This document shows positions 48,010 to 56,779 of a DNA stretch of 64,000 nt, in pieces. The position numbers and the translations under genes are program-made. Below the pieces are notes generated by a model, which was not told where the DNA came from, searched no databases, and saw only the letters and a list, made by a program, of their open reading frames with translations. The DNA comes from Cribrihabitans_A neustonicus (GTDB lineage: Bacteria > Pseudomonadota > Alphaproteobacteria > Rhodobacterales > Rhodobacteraceae), in contig NZ_JBMERQ010000013.1 of the NCBI RefSeq assembly GCF_048820895.1, positions 6,725-70,724 of the forward strand, given 5' to 3'. Every line of letters begins with the position of its first letter. Within the stretch, counting starts at the first letter, position 1.

Positions 48010-48861
48010 TCAGTCCAAGAGAACGCGGTGTTCGGCCTGTCCCGCGGTGCCGGTCTTCACCACGAAGGTCCGGCCGTCATTATCTCCCGCCGGATCAAGC
48101 CCCTCTGCTGCCGAGGTGGCGAACAGCGTTTGCAAGTCCGGGCCGCCGAAGGCCGGGCAGGTCATCTGGCTGGCCGGATATTCGATGGCGGAAAGAAACG
48201 CCCCGTCCGGTGCGTAGCGGGCGACGCGCGCGGCGCCCCACTGCGCGCACCACAGGCAGCCTTCGCCGTCCACGACCGCGCCATCGGGGTTCAGCCCCTC
48301 GCTTGAGAGGTCGGCGAACAGCTGCGCCGGGCCCTTTGGCCAGCCCTCACCGTCCAGCGGCTGGCGCAGGATGCGGCGGGTGGGGGTGTCGGTGTAATAA
48401 ACGTATCGCCCGTCCGGGCTGAAGCAGATCGCATTGGAGATAGTGATACCCGGCACAAGCTGCACAAGCTCACCCTTGTAAAAACGGTAGATCGCGCCCG
48501 CACCCGGCTCGGCGTTCTTGCCCATGGTGCCGATCCAGAAGCCGCCGAACGGATCGGCCCGGCCATCGTTGGAGCGGGTCACCGGGTTGTCCGCCTCCAG
48601 CGCCGCCACATCCTCCCGCGTGCCGCCGGCGAATCCGAAGCGGAACAGCGCGGTCTCCGACGCGATCAAGAGGGTGTCGTGGTCGACCCAGCCCGCGGCC
48701 GAGACATGCTCGTCAAACTGCCACTCCAACGGGCCGCTTTCGTCCCGGCTCATAAGCCGCTTGCCCTGGATGTCGAACCAGAACAGCTGCTGACGTTCGG
48801 GATGCCAGAGCGGGCCTTCGCCGAGCGTGCAGTTGCGGCTGTCGAATACCTGCGCGCTCAT
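48010..48861 (-). CDS. SMP-30/gluconolactonase family lactonase
   Basis: The 283-residue six-bladed propeller protein shows the metal ligands of the family: Glu in LGEGPLWHPE (near residue 14), Asn in ITISNAICFSPDG, and Asp in LNPDGAVVDGEGCLW. GGFWIGTMGKNAE is a family signature. In this operon it would open D-galactono-lactone to galactonate. ATG 48861 overlaps the aldolase stop by four bases (ATGA). A longer frame to 48987 lies inside that gene. The substrate is inferred from context. Confidence 0.9.
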   Translation of the reverse strand: MSAQVFDSRNCTLGEGPLWHPERQQLFWFDIQGKRLMSRDESGPLEWQFDEHVSAAGWVDHDTLLIASETALFRFGFAGGTREDVAALEADNPVTRSNDGRADPFGGFWIGTMGKNAEPGAGAIYRFYKGELVQLVPGITISNAICFSPDGRYVYYTDTPTRRILRQPLDGEGWPKGPAQLFADLSSEGLNPDGAVVDGEGCLWCAQWGAARVARYAPDGAFLSAIEYPASQMTCPAFGGPDLQTLFATSAAEGLDPAGDNDGRTFVVKTGTAGQAEHRVLLD

Positions 48862-49466
48862 GCCGCCACCGCCGCATCGTAGGCAGAAACGATTTCCGCA
48901 GCCCGGGCAGCAACCTCTGCCGCCGTGAACCCGGGTTTGTAGAGAGCGGTGCCGATGCCGAAGCCGGTTGCGCCCGCGGCGAACCATTCGGCGAAATTCT
49001 CAGACCCCACGCCGCCAACCGCGTAGGTGCGCGCCTCGGGCGGCAAGACCGCGCGGATGGCCTTTAACCCCGCGATGCCGATGAGCGAGCCGGGAAACAG
49101 CTTCAGCCCGTCCGCGCCGTGGCGCAGGGCGGTGAAGCATTCGGTCGGGGTCATCACGCCCGGAAAGGAGGCCATACCCAGCGCCTTGGTGCGGGCGATC
49201 ACCTCCGGGTTGCAGTCGGGCGAGACGATGAGGCTGCCGCCCGCGGCGTGCACGGCGTCCACGTCCTCGGGGCGCAGCACGGTGCCCGCGCCGATCTGAG
49301 CGGCCCCGGACAGCGCACCGGCCAGCGCCTCAACGGAGCGCAGCGGCTCGGGTGAGTTGAGCGGGACCTCGATGCGGGTGATGCCGGCCTCCACCAGGGC
49401 CTGGCCGATCTCCAGCACTTCGCCGGGCGTCACGCCGCGCAGGATTGCGATGATTTCGCGGTTCAT
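48858..49466 (-). CDS. dgoA: 2-dehydro-3-deoxy-6-phosphogalactonate aldolase
   Basis: A 202-residue class I aldolase of the KDPG/KDPGal group. The Schiff-base lysine is in GADGLKLFPG (near 121), the glutamate in ITRIEVPLNSPEPL, and the phosphate-binding loop in YAVGGVGSENF. It splits KDPGal to pyruvate and glyceraldehyde 3-phosphate. It overlaps dgoK at its start and the lactonase gene at its end, each by four bases. Assignment to the galactonate rather than gluconate route rests on the neighbouring kinase and the locus. Confidence 0.92.
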   Translation of the reverse strand: MNREIIAILRGVTPGEVLEIGQALVEAGITRIEVPLNSPEPLRSVEALAGALSGAAQIGAGTVLRPEDVDAVHAAGGSLIVSPDCNPEVIARTKALGMASFPGVMTPTECFTALRHGADGLKLFPGSLIGIAGLKAIRAVLPPEARTYAVGGVGSENFAEWFAAGATGFGIGTALYKPGFTAAEVAARAAEIVSAYDAAVAA

Positions 49467-50368
49467 GTCGTCATCTCCTCGTAAGCGGCCGTCAGCCCCG
49501 CCAGGGCCAGCCCGGAGCCATCCGTTTCACGCACCTTCGCACCCTGATCCTGCAGCGCCGTCCGGTAGAGCGCAGTGAGCCCAGGCGCGCCGACCAACAC
49601 GATGTCCTGCCCCTGCCAGTGCGCCCGCGCGGCGGCGAGCTCGGCGCCCATCAGCAGGCCCGAGAGCCGCGCGCGGCTGGCGGCGGCACTAGTGCCCTGC
49701 AAGAGCGACGCCGCCCGCAGGGGGAAGAGCTGCGCTACCAGACGCTCGGGCGCATCCAGCACCTCCGCGGCGGCGGTTTGGAAAGCCGCGTCGTCCCAGC
49801 CCTCGCCGCCGAGCGAATGGCGCAGCACGGACTGGCCGGAGAGCAGCGCGAACAGCTCGCCTGTCATGAAGGTAGCAAAGCCCGTGATCTCTCCGCCTTG
49901 GATGCGGACCCACTTGCTATGGGTCCCCGGCAGGCAAAGCACGCCCTCGAACCCTGGCGCGCCACGCAGGAAGCCCGCGATCTGGGTCTCCTCCCCGCGC
50001 ATCACGTCCGGGGGATCGTCCTGCATCACGCCGGGCAGGATATGGACCGCGATCCGCGGGTCAGACACCTCCGGCCGGGCCGCATCGCCAGCACCGGGCG
50101 GCGGAGAGGGGGCGGAGGCGTAGGGCGCCTCCACCCAGCCCTGCCGCGCGCCAGCCATGCCGCAGATGATCACCGGCAACGTCCGGTCCGCGAAATAGGG
50201 CGCAATCAGGTCCAGAAGAACCGGCTCGAACTCTGCGGGTTTCAGGCTGCCCATGCCCCGGTCCGAGGTGAGCGCCGCAATTACTTCGCCCGCGCCGTCC
50301 ATCACCCAGGCGCGCAGGTTCGACGTGCCCCAATCGGCCGCAACCCAGGCGGCATCCGCCGCGCTCAT
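49463..50368 (-). CDS. dgoK: 2-dehydro-3-deoxygalactonokinase
   Basis: The 301-residue DgoK-family sugar kinase begins VAADWGTSNLRAWVMDGAG, the phosphate 1 motif of the ASKHA fold. It contains CGMAGARQGWVEAPYA and LPGTHSKWVRIQGGEI, which are specific to DgoK. It phosphorylates 2-keto-3-deoxygalactonate with ATP in the cytoplasm. Four-base overlaps with the SDR gene upstream and dgoA downstream show tight coupling. Confidence 0.93.
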   Translation of the reverse strand: MSAADAAWVAADWGTSNLRAWVMDGAGEVIAALTSDRGMGSLKPAEFEPVLLDLIAPYFADRTLPVIICGMAGARQGWVEAPYASAPSPPPGAGDAARPEVSDPRIAVHILPGVMQDDPPDVMRGEETQIAGFLRGAPGFEGVLCLPGTHSKWVRIQGGEITGFATFMTGELFALLSGQSVLRHSLGGEGWDDAAFQTAAAEVLDAPERLVAQLFPLRAASLLQGTSAAASRARLSGLLMGAELAAARAHWQGQDIVLVGAPGLTALYRTALQDQGAKVRETDGSGLALAGLTAAYEEMTT

Positions 50369-51135
50369 CCCGTCACCACCACGCCGCCGTCGACGACCAT
50401 TGCCTGCCCGGTCATCATCCGGCTGGTATCAGACGCGAGGAACAGCGCCGCATCGACGATATCCTGCGGCGCGAGGTGATCCTTCAGGCATTGCCGCTCC
50501 AGATGCGCGGCCAGCGCCTCGGGCGTCGCCCATTTGCCGAGCTGCTTTTCGGTGAGCACCCAGCCCGGCGCCAGGGCGTTCACGCGGATGCGGTCCGGCC
50601 CGAACTCCCGCGCAAGCGAGCGGGTCATGCCGTTGATGCCGGAATTGGCGGTGGTGTAGCTGACGTAGCCGGTGTTGCCCATCATGTAGCTGATCGAGGA
50701 GAAGTTGACGATCGCGCCGCCGCCGGCATCGCGCATGCCGGGGATCACCGCCTGGCAGGCAAAGAAATAGGCCTTGAGGTTGATCGCCTGGCTCCAGTCC
50801 CAGAAGTCCTCGTCCACGTCCAGCGCGCTATGGCGCTGGTCGTTGGCGGCGTTGTTGACCAGCGCGGTCACGGGGCCATACGCCTCCGCGGCCTTGGCGA
50901 TGCAATCCTTCAGCGCGGCAACATCGGTGATGTCGCAGGGCAGGAACAACGGCCGGGCGCCGTGTTTCTCTTCCATCTCGTCGCAGAAGGCGCTTGCGTC
51001 CGAGCGCTGGACAAAGGCCACGCGTGCACCTTGCGCCATGAATCCGTCGGTCAGCGCGGCGCCAATGCCCGCGCCGCCGCCAGTGATGAACACGCTCTTG
51101 CCCTCGAGGTCGTGGAATGTGGCTGTCTTAGTCAT
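50365..51135 (-). CDS. SDR-family oxidoreductase, probable D-galactose 1-dehydrogenase, YxxxK changed to YxxxN
   Basis: The 256-residue short-chain dehydrogenase has the cofactor loop TGGGAGIGAAL at 18-28, CDIT with Asp68 and the NNAAND stretch at 94-99. Ser147 and Tyr160 match the catalytic pair (13 apart). The usual lysine four residues after Tyr is Asn164 (codon AAT) in YTTANSGI. Place in the operon suggests oxidation of D-galactose to its lactone. The missing lysine leaves activity in doubt. ATG 51135 overlaps the dehydratase stop. The dgoK start overlaps its own stop. Confidence 0.8.
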   Translation of the reverse strand: MTKTATFHDLEGKSVFITGGGAGIGAALTDGFMAQGARVAFVQRSDASAFCDEMEEKHGARPLFLPCDITDVAALKDCIAKAAEAYGPVTALVNNAANDQRHSALDVDEDFWDWSQAINLKAYFFACQAVIPGMRDAGGGAIVNFSSISYMMGNTGYVSYTTANSGINGMTRSLAREFGPDRIRVNALAPGWVLTEKQLGKWATPEALAAHLERQCLKDHLAPQDIVDAALFLASDTSRMMTGQAMVVDGGVVVTG

Positions 51136-52844
51136 CAGTGGCTCTCTCTTGTTACCGGGCGGGTGTCCTTGCCGACGAGGAAGTCGAGATCCGCTCCCTG
51201 GTCGGCCTGCAAAACGTGGTCGATGTACATTTTGGCGTAGCCGCGTGTGTAATGCGGTTCCGGCGGCTGCCACTCCGCGCGGCGGGCGGCGAGTTCTTCC
51301 TCCGGCACCAGCAGCTCCAGCGCGCCGTCCTTGGCCGAAACCCGGATGCGGTCGCCGGTCCTCACCAGCGCCAGCGTGCCGCCTTCGTTGGCCTCGGGCG
51401 AGACATGCAGGATCACCGTGCCGTAGGCAGTGCCGGACATCCGGGCGTCAGAGATCCGCACCATGTCGCGCACGCCCTGCTGCACCAGCTTCAGCGGGAT
51501 CGGCATGTTGCCGACCTCGGCCATGCCCGGATAGCCCTTGGGGCCGCAGCCCTTGAGCACCAGGATCGTGTCCTTGGTCACCGGCAGGTCGGGATCGTTG
51601 ATGGTTGCCTTCAGCTCCTCGATGTTCTCGAACACATGGGCCGGGCCTTCGTGCTCCAGGAGTTCGTCGGTGGCGGCCGAGGGCTTCACGATGGCGCCGC
51701 GCTCGGCCAGGTTGCCGCGCAGGACGCGCAAGCCCGCTGCCGGTTTCAGCGGTTTGTCGAACGGGTAGATCACGTCGCGGTTCCAGCACTCCGCGCCTTC
51801 GCCGTAAGCCTGGATATCGGTGTCCATCACCGTGCGCGCCGGGCGCAGGAGGTGCGAGAGCTCCTTCAGGATCACCGGCATCCCGCCCGCGTAGCAGAAA
51901 TCCTCCATCAGGTATTTGCCCGCGGGCATGCAGTTGACCAGCAGGGGGATCTCGGAACCAAGTTCGAAATCATCCAGCGTGAGGTCGATGCCGACCCGGC
52001 CTGCGATTGCCAGCAGGTGCACCACCGCGTTGGTGGAGCCGCCGACGGCGGCATTGGCGAGGATCGCGTTTTCGAAGGCCTCGCGCGTGAGGATCGAAGA
52101 CATGGTCATGCCCTCGTCGACCATGCCGACGATGCGTTTGCCGGTCAGATGCGCGAGCGCCATGCGGCGGGCGTCCACCGCCGGCAGGGCGGCGTTGGTA
52201 GGCAGGCTCATGCCCATCGCCTCGACCAGACTGGCCATGGTGCTGGCGGTGCCCATCGTCATACAGACGCCCTTGGAGCGGCTCATTCCGGACTCCACAG
52301 CCATGAAATCGGCCAGCGTCATCTCGCCCGCGCGCACGGCTTCGGAAAACTTCCACACATCGGTGCCCGAGCCGATGTCCTTGCCTTGCCACTTCCCGTT
52401 CAGCATCGGGCCGGAGCTGACCACGATGGCGGGCAGGTCGACCGAGGCCGCGCCCATCAGCTGCCCGGGCGTGGTCTTGTCGCAGCCACCCAGCAAAACC
52501 ACCCCGTCGATGCCATAGGCGCGGATCGATTCTTCGACGTCCATCGCCAGCAGGTTGCGGAACAGCATCGCGGTGGGCTTCATCTGGGTTTCGCCCAGGC
52601 TCATCACCGGGAACTCCACCGGGAAGCCGCCCGCCTCCCAAACGCCGCGCTTCACGCCTTCGGCCAGCTCGCGCAGGCCGCTGTTGCAGGGGGTGAGCTC
52701 GGACCAGGTGTTGCAGATGCCAATGACCGGGCGGCCATCAAAGGCGTGTTCCGGGAAGCCCTGGTTCTTCATCCAGCTGCGGCGGATAAAGCCGTCCTTG
52801 TCCAGCTTGCCATACCAGGCGCGGTTGCGGCGCTCCTTGCTCAT
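51135..52844 (-). CDS. IlvD/Edd-family sugar-acid dehydratase, probable galactonate dehydratase
   Basis: The 569-residue protein belongs to the Fe-S IlvD/Edd family and resembles arabinonate/xylonate/galactonate dehydratases. Cluster cysteines are visible in NTWSELTPCNSGL (with the preceding GIC), LLGGCDKTTPG and KGVCMTMGTASTM. It would convert galactonate to 2-keto-3-deoxygalactonate. Many bacteria use an unrelated enolase-type DgoD for this step, and none is present here. ATG 52844 has an ideal AAAGGAGAG and overlaps the alpha-galactosidase stop (ATGA). The sugar acid specificity is inferred from the operon. Confidence 0.9.
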   Translation of the reverse strand: MSKERRNRAWYGKLDKDGFIRRSWMKNQGFPEHAFDGRPVIGICNTWSELTPCNSGLRELAEGVKRGVWEAGGFPVEFPVMSLGETQMKPTAMLFRNLLAMDVEESIRAYGIDGVVLLGGCDKTTPGQLMGAASVDLPAIVVSSGPMLNGKWQGKDIGSGTDVWKFSEAVRAGEMTLADFMAVESGMSRSKGVCMTMGTASTMASLVEAMGMSLPTNAALPAVDARRMALAHLTGKRIVGMVDEGMTMSSILTREAFENAILANAAVGGSTNAVVHLLAIAGRVGIDLTLDDFELGSEIPLLVNCMPAGKYLMEDFCYAGGMPVILKELSHLLRPARTVMDTDIQAYGEGAECWNRDVIYPFDKPLKPAAGLRVLRGNLAERGAIVKPSAATDELLEHEGPAHVFENIEELKATINDPDLPVTKDTILVLKGCGPKGYPGMAEVGNMPIPLKLVQQGVRDMVRISDARMSGTAYGTVILHVSPEANEGGTLALVRTGDRIRVSAKDGALELLVPEEELAARRAEWQPPEPHYTRGYAKMYIDHVLQADQGADLDFLVGKDTRPVTRESH

Positions 52845-54925
52845 AGCTGCTCTCCTTTGATGACCCACATCGTTTCCGGGAACGTCCACGGAAGCGTCAG
52901 GCCCTGGGTCATCAGGCTGGCCCCGCTGAGGACAAGGGGTTCCGACTTGATTGCCTGGGCACCGCGCGACAGCGCCGGGGCATCGGCACGGTTCACCAGC
53001 TCGATGCGGTAGAAACGGTCCGGCTGCAACCGGGTCAGCCGCAGCGGCCGGGGCGAGATCTGTGCCGAGGTTTCGGCCCTGCCCGCGAAGACCGCGAATT
53101 GGCTTCCGTCCTGCGCAAGCTGCTGTTCGGCGATCACCGCGGGATCGGCGCTGTCGAGGCGCAGAATGTCCGCTAAAGTCATCCAGCCGCGGTTGTCCTT
53201 CCACCAGCGGGTGACCCCACGCAGGACCTGCGCCTCCTCCGCCGTCAGTTCCCGCGGGTCCATCTCGAAGCCCATGTGCCGCTGCGCCGCGACCCAGGCA
53301 CGGAAGCGGATATCTATGCTGCGGCCCGAGGTGTGGCAGCGGCGCGGGCCGACATGGCTGCCGGTCACCGCCAGCGGCAGGAACAGCGCCGCGTTGTGCT
53401 GCATCCTGAGCCGCTCCACCGCGTCGTTGCTGTCCGACAGCCACACCCGCTGCGTGCGTTCGAGGATGCCGAAATCGATCCGCCCGCCGCCGCTGGCGCA
53501 GCTTTCGATCTCGACCTTGGGGAAGGCCTCCCGCAGCCGGTCGAGCAGGTCATAGGTGCCGCGGGTCTGGGCGGCGCCGGGCGCGGGCAGCACGCGGTTG
53601 TGGTCCCACTTTATATAGCCGATGTCGTGATCCGCCAGCACGTTGCCGATCCGCTCGAACAGGAAGTTGCGGACCTCCGGCAGCGCCATATTCAGCACCA
53701 GTTGCTGACGGCCGGGAATCTGGTCTTCCGCCCCGAGCACCCAATCGGGATGGGCGCGGAAGGTATCGGAGTCGGGGCTGACCATTTCGGGCTCGAACCA
53801 GAGACCGAAGGACATCCCCAGACCCTGCACATGGTCGATCAGCGGCTTGAGCCCCTCTGGATACTTGCGCGCATCTACCTCCCAGTCGCCAAGGGCGCTG
53901 GTGTCGTCGTCGCGGATGCCGAACCAGCCGTCATCCAGCACGAAACGCTCCGCGCCCAGCTCCGCGGCGCGGGTGGCGATTTCCTTCAGCTCAGGCAGCT
54001 GGTGATCGAAATAGACCGCCTCCCAGCAGTTATAGTGCACGGGCCGCGGGCGGGCCGGATCGGGGAATTGCACGATCCGGCCGCGCAGGTGGCGCTGGAA
54101 AGCGACGGCGCAGCCGTTCAGCCCCTCGCCGGAATAGACCGCATAGAGTGGCGCGGTGGCAAAGCGCGCGGCCGGCTCATGCTCGGTGCCGGAGGCATGG
54201 CCGAACTGCACCTGGCGCCGGCCGTCCGGCAGCTCCTCGGCCACCATGCGGTGCCCGCCGGACCAGCCGTAGTGGAAGCCATAGGCCTCCCCCGCGGTGT
54301 TGGTGGCACCGCGTCCGGGCAGGAGCAGCCCGGGGAAATGCTCGTGGCCGGTGCGGCCGGTGCGGTTTTCGCGGCAGCGGAAGCCTGGCGTCCAGGCGGA
54401 ACGCAGCATCTGGAACTCCCCGCACCAGCGCCCGGCGAAATCAATCATCTCATCACTCAGCTGCGGAGCGGGGAAGACCGGAGCCGCGAGCCAGCCGAGG
54501 CGCATCGGCCGGGCACAGTCAATCTCCGCCCGGGCCTCCAGCACATAGGTTGCCAGATCGAGGGCGAAAATCGCCCGGTACGTCAGCCCCGCAGCCTCGT
54601 CGCGGAAGGCGAGCGTCAGGCTCTGCGCCTTATTCTCCGCCTCTGCGAACCGGAACCGCGGCAGAACCGGCCGCCCCCCGGCATCGGCGATCACCAGTCC
54701 CGGCTGGCCGGGGAAACTGCGCGACGCCTCGGGGCAGAGCGACAGCTCGGGGTTTTCATCCAGCATCCCGCCGGTCACGTCGATGGCTTGCGCGCGGGTC
54801 AGGGTTTCCAGGTTCTCCCCGTCCGGCAAGCGCGCCCCCCAGTAGACCACCTCGGCCAGGCGGTCATCGCGGGAGGCCAGGACGAGCGTCTGCCTGCTGT
54901 CATCCAGCCGCCAGCAACGGATCAT
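52841..54925 (-). CDS. GH36 alpha-galactosidase
   Basis: The 694-residue family 36 enzyme has the nucleophile aspartate in GYIKWDHNR and the acid/base aspartate in VWLSDSNDAVERLRMQ. HYNCWEAVYFDH and FVLDDGWFGIRDDD are typical substrate-site segments. There is no signal peptide, so melibiose-, raffinose- or galactosylglycerol-type compounds would be cut in the cytoplasm. ATG 54925 overlaps the permease stop by four bases. A longer frame to 55045 lies within the permease gene. Confidence 0.94.
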   Translation of the reverse strand: MIRCWRLDDSRQTLVLASRDDRLAEVVYWGARLPDGENLETLTRAQAIDVTGGMLDENPELSLCPEASRSFPGQPGLVIADAGGRPVLPRFRFAEAENKAQSLTLAFRDEAAGLTYRAIFALDLATYVLEARAEIDCARPMRLGWLAAPVFPAPQLSDEMIDFAGRWCGEFQMLRSAWTPGFRCRENRTGRTGHEHFPGLLLPGRGATNTAGEAYGFHYGWSGGHRMVAEELPDGRRQVQFGHASGTEHEPAARFATAPLYAVYSGEGLNGCAVAFQRHLRGRIVQFPDPARPRPVHYNCWEAVYFDHQLPELKEIATRAAELGAERFVLDDGWFGIRDDDTSALGDWEVDARKYPEGLKPLIDHVQGLGMSFGLWFEPEMVSPDSDTFRAHPDWVLGAEDQIPGRQQLVLNMALPEVRNFLFERIGNVLADHDIGYIKWDHNRVLPAPGAAQTRGTYDLLDRLREAFPKVEIESCASGGGRIDFGILERTQRVWLSDSNDAVERLRMQHNAALFLPLAVTGSHVGPRRCHTSGRSIDIRFRAWVAAQRHMGFEMDPRELTAEEAQVLRGVTRWWKDNRGWMTLADILRLDSADPAVIAEQQLAQDGSQFAVFAGRAETSAQISPRPLRLTRLQPDRFYRIELVNRADAPALSRGAQAIKSEPLVLSGASLMTQGLTLPWTFPETMWVIKGEQL

Positions 54926-55770
54926 TTTACTGCTCCCAAGGTCAAACCGGCGATAAAGTGGCGCTGCATCAGGAAGAACATCAGCACCGGCGGCAGCGCC
55001 GCCACGATTGAGCCGGCCGAGACCAGGTGCCAGGCCGCCACCCACTGGCCGTTCAGCGAATAGAGCCCGGCGGTGATCGGCTGGTTATCGGCCCCCTGGG
55101 TCAGCACAGTTGCCCAGAAGTAATCGTTCCAGATGAAGGTGAAAATCAGCACCGATAGCGCCGCCAGCGCAGGCTTCATCAGCGGCATCACCACGAACCA
55201 AAAGATGCGGATCTCCGAGATGCCCTCGACCCGCGCCGCCTCGATCAGCTCATAAGGCAGCGCGCGAATGAAGTTGCGCATGAACAGCGTGCAGAAACCG
55301 GCCTGGAAGGCGATGTGGAACAGCGCAAGACCATACCAGGTGTTGTACATTCCCAAGTCCAGCGTCAGGTCGCGCACCGGAACCATTAGGATCTGGAACG
55401 GCACGAAGTTGCCCGCTATGAACATGAAGAAGATCAGCAGGTTGCCCTTGAAACGGTAGACCGCCAGCGCAAATCCCGTCATGCAGCTCAGCGCCACCGC
55501 GCCGATCACCGTGGGGATCGTCACCTTGAAGGAATTGAGGATGTACTGGCCGATCGGGGTCTGTTTGAAGATTGCGGTGTAGTTCTCCAGGAGGTTGAAG
55601 CTGGTGGGCCAGCCCCAGTAGTTGCCCGCGGTAATATCGCCCGCCGAGCGCACCGAAGTGAGCGCCACGGCGATCAGCGGCAAGAGCCACAGGATCAACG
55701 CGATGGGCAGCGCGATTTTGTAGACAAGCTGGGTTGTGGGAGAGGTCTTCTCGATGGGTCTGGGGAACAT
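54922..55770 (-). CDS. Sugar ABC transporter permease (MalG type)
   Basis: The 282-residue inner-membrane protein has six hydrophobic segments. The EAA loop ALPYELIEAARVEGISEIRIFW (near residue 190) contacts the ATPase. It is the second permease of a CUT1 carbohydrate importer. Its ATG lies one base after the stop of the partner permease. Its own stop overlaps the alpha-galactosidase start, linking uptake to hydrolysis. Confidence 0.93.
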   Translation of the reverse strand: MFPRPIEKTSPTTQLVYKIALPIALILWLLPLIAVALTSVRSAGDITAGNYWGWPTSFNLLENYTAIFKQTPIGQYILNSFKVTIPTVIGAVALSCMTGFALAVYRFKGNLLIFFMFIAGNFVPFQILMVPVRDLTLDLGMYNTWYGLALFHIAFQAGFCTLFMRNFIRALPYELIEAARVEGISEIRIFWFVVMPLMKPALAALSVLIFTFIWNDYFWATVLTQGADNQPITAGLYSLNGQWVAAWHLVSAGSIVAALPPVLMFFLMQRHFIAGLTLGAVK

Positions 55771-55771
55771 C

Positions 55772-56701
55772 TCAGTGTCCTCTATCGTCGCGGTACATCT
55801 TCCACAGGAACCCCACGATGTAGACCATCATGATGAGGAACAGCACGACAGCGATGGCCGCGCCATAGCCCATGCGAAAGCCGTATTCGGAAAACGCCTG
55901 CTCATACATGTAAAAGGCCAGCACCCGGGAGGAGCCCCAAGGGCCGCCGTCGGTCATGATCGAGACGAGGTCAAAGGAGCGCAGCGCGCCGATCACCGTC
56001 ACCACGACGGCAATGAACGTGGCGGGGCGGAGCTGCGGCAGGATCACATACCAAAGCATCTTGACGCCCTTTGCGTTGTCGAGCCGGGCCGCCTCGATCT
56101 GCTCGGGATCGACGGCGTTGAGGCCGGTGAGGTAGAGGATCATGCAATAGGCAGTCTGCGGCCAGAGGCCTGCGGCGATGATGCCATAGGTCACATAGTC
56201 CTCATTGGCGAGCACCGCGATCGGCTCCAAGCCGAACCAGCCGAGAGCGATGTTCATAAGCCCGTAGCTCGGGTCGTAAAACCAGGCAAAGACCAGCCCG
56301 ACCACCACTTGCGAGATCACGAAGGGAAAAAAGAACAGAGACTTGTAGATACGGATGCCGCGCACCGTCTGGTTCAGGAACAGCGCAACGAACAGCCCCA
56401 TCGGGATCGCCAGCATGTAAAGGACAAGCCAGATGACGTTGTTCTTGAGGGAGGTGTAGAAGGCCTCGTCATCCACCAATTCGGCGTAGTTGGCTGCTCC
56501 GACCCAGGTTTTTTCGCCCAGGCCATCCCAGTCGTAGAACGAGATGTTCACGGACTGGAAGATTGGGATGATCACATAGACCGCAAACATGAAAATACCC
56601 GGCGCCAGGAACAGCCAGGGCGCGAGCCGCTGCTGGTTCTGCTTCCACCAGCTTCTCTTGCGCAGGGGCGGATGGGTGTCGGGAACAACGGGGGCGGTCA
56701 T
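55772..56701 (-). CDS. Sugar ABC transporter permease (MalF type)
   Basis: The 309-residue permease has an N-terminal cytoplasmic stretch, a first membrane segment (WLFLAPGIFMFAVYVIIPIFQSV), about five more, and the EAA loop AVDPEQIEAARLDNAKGVKMLWY near 210. It pairs with the MalG-type protein downstream. It is separated from the binding-protein gene by 78 bases containing a hairpin (56718-56735), a common arrangement that lowers permease expression. Confidence 0.93.
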   Translation of the reverse strand: MTAPVVPDTHPPLRKRSWWKQNQQRLAPWLFLAPGIFMFAVYVIIPIFQSVNISFYDWDGLGEKTWVGAANYAELVDDEAFYTSLKNNVIWLVLYMLAIPMGLFVALFLNQTVRGIRIYKSLFFFPFVISQVVVGLVFAWFYDPSYGLMNIALGWFGLEPIAVLANEDYVTYGIIAAGLWPQTAYCMILYLTGLNAVDPEQIEAARLDNAKGVKMLWYVILPQLRPATFIAVVVTVIGALRSFDLVSIMTDGGPWGSSRVLAFYMYEQAFSEYGFRMGYGAAIAVVLFLIMMVYIVGFLWKMYRDDRGH

Positions 56702-56717
56702 GGCTTCTCCTCCACAA

Positions 56718-56735
56718 GGGCGCGGGCAAGCGCCC
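56718..56735 (-). promoter_or_regulatory. Intercistronic hairpin after the sugar-binding protein gene
   Basis: GGGCGC (56718-56723) and GCGCCC (56730-56735) pair around GGGCAA between the binding-protein and first permease genes. No T-run follows on the minus strand. It may stabilise the upstream transcript end or cause partial termination, so that binding protein exceeds permease. Confidence 0.4.
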
Positions 56736-56779
56736 TGCCCCGCCCGGCGCTGCCGGACAGAGCTTTCGTTAAAGGGACG

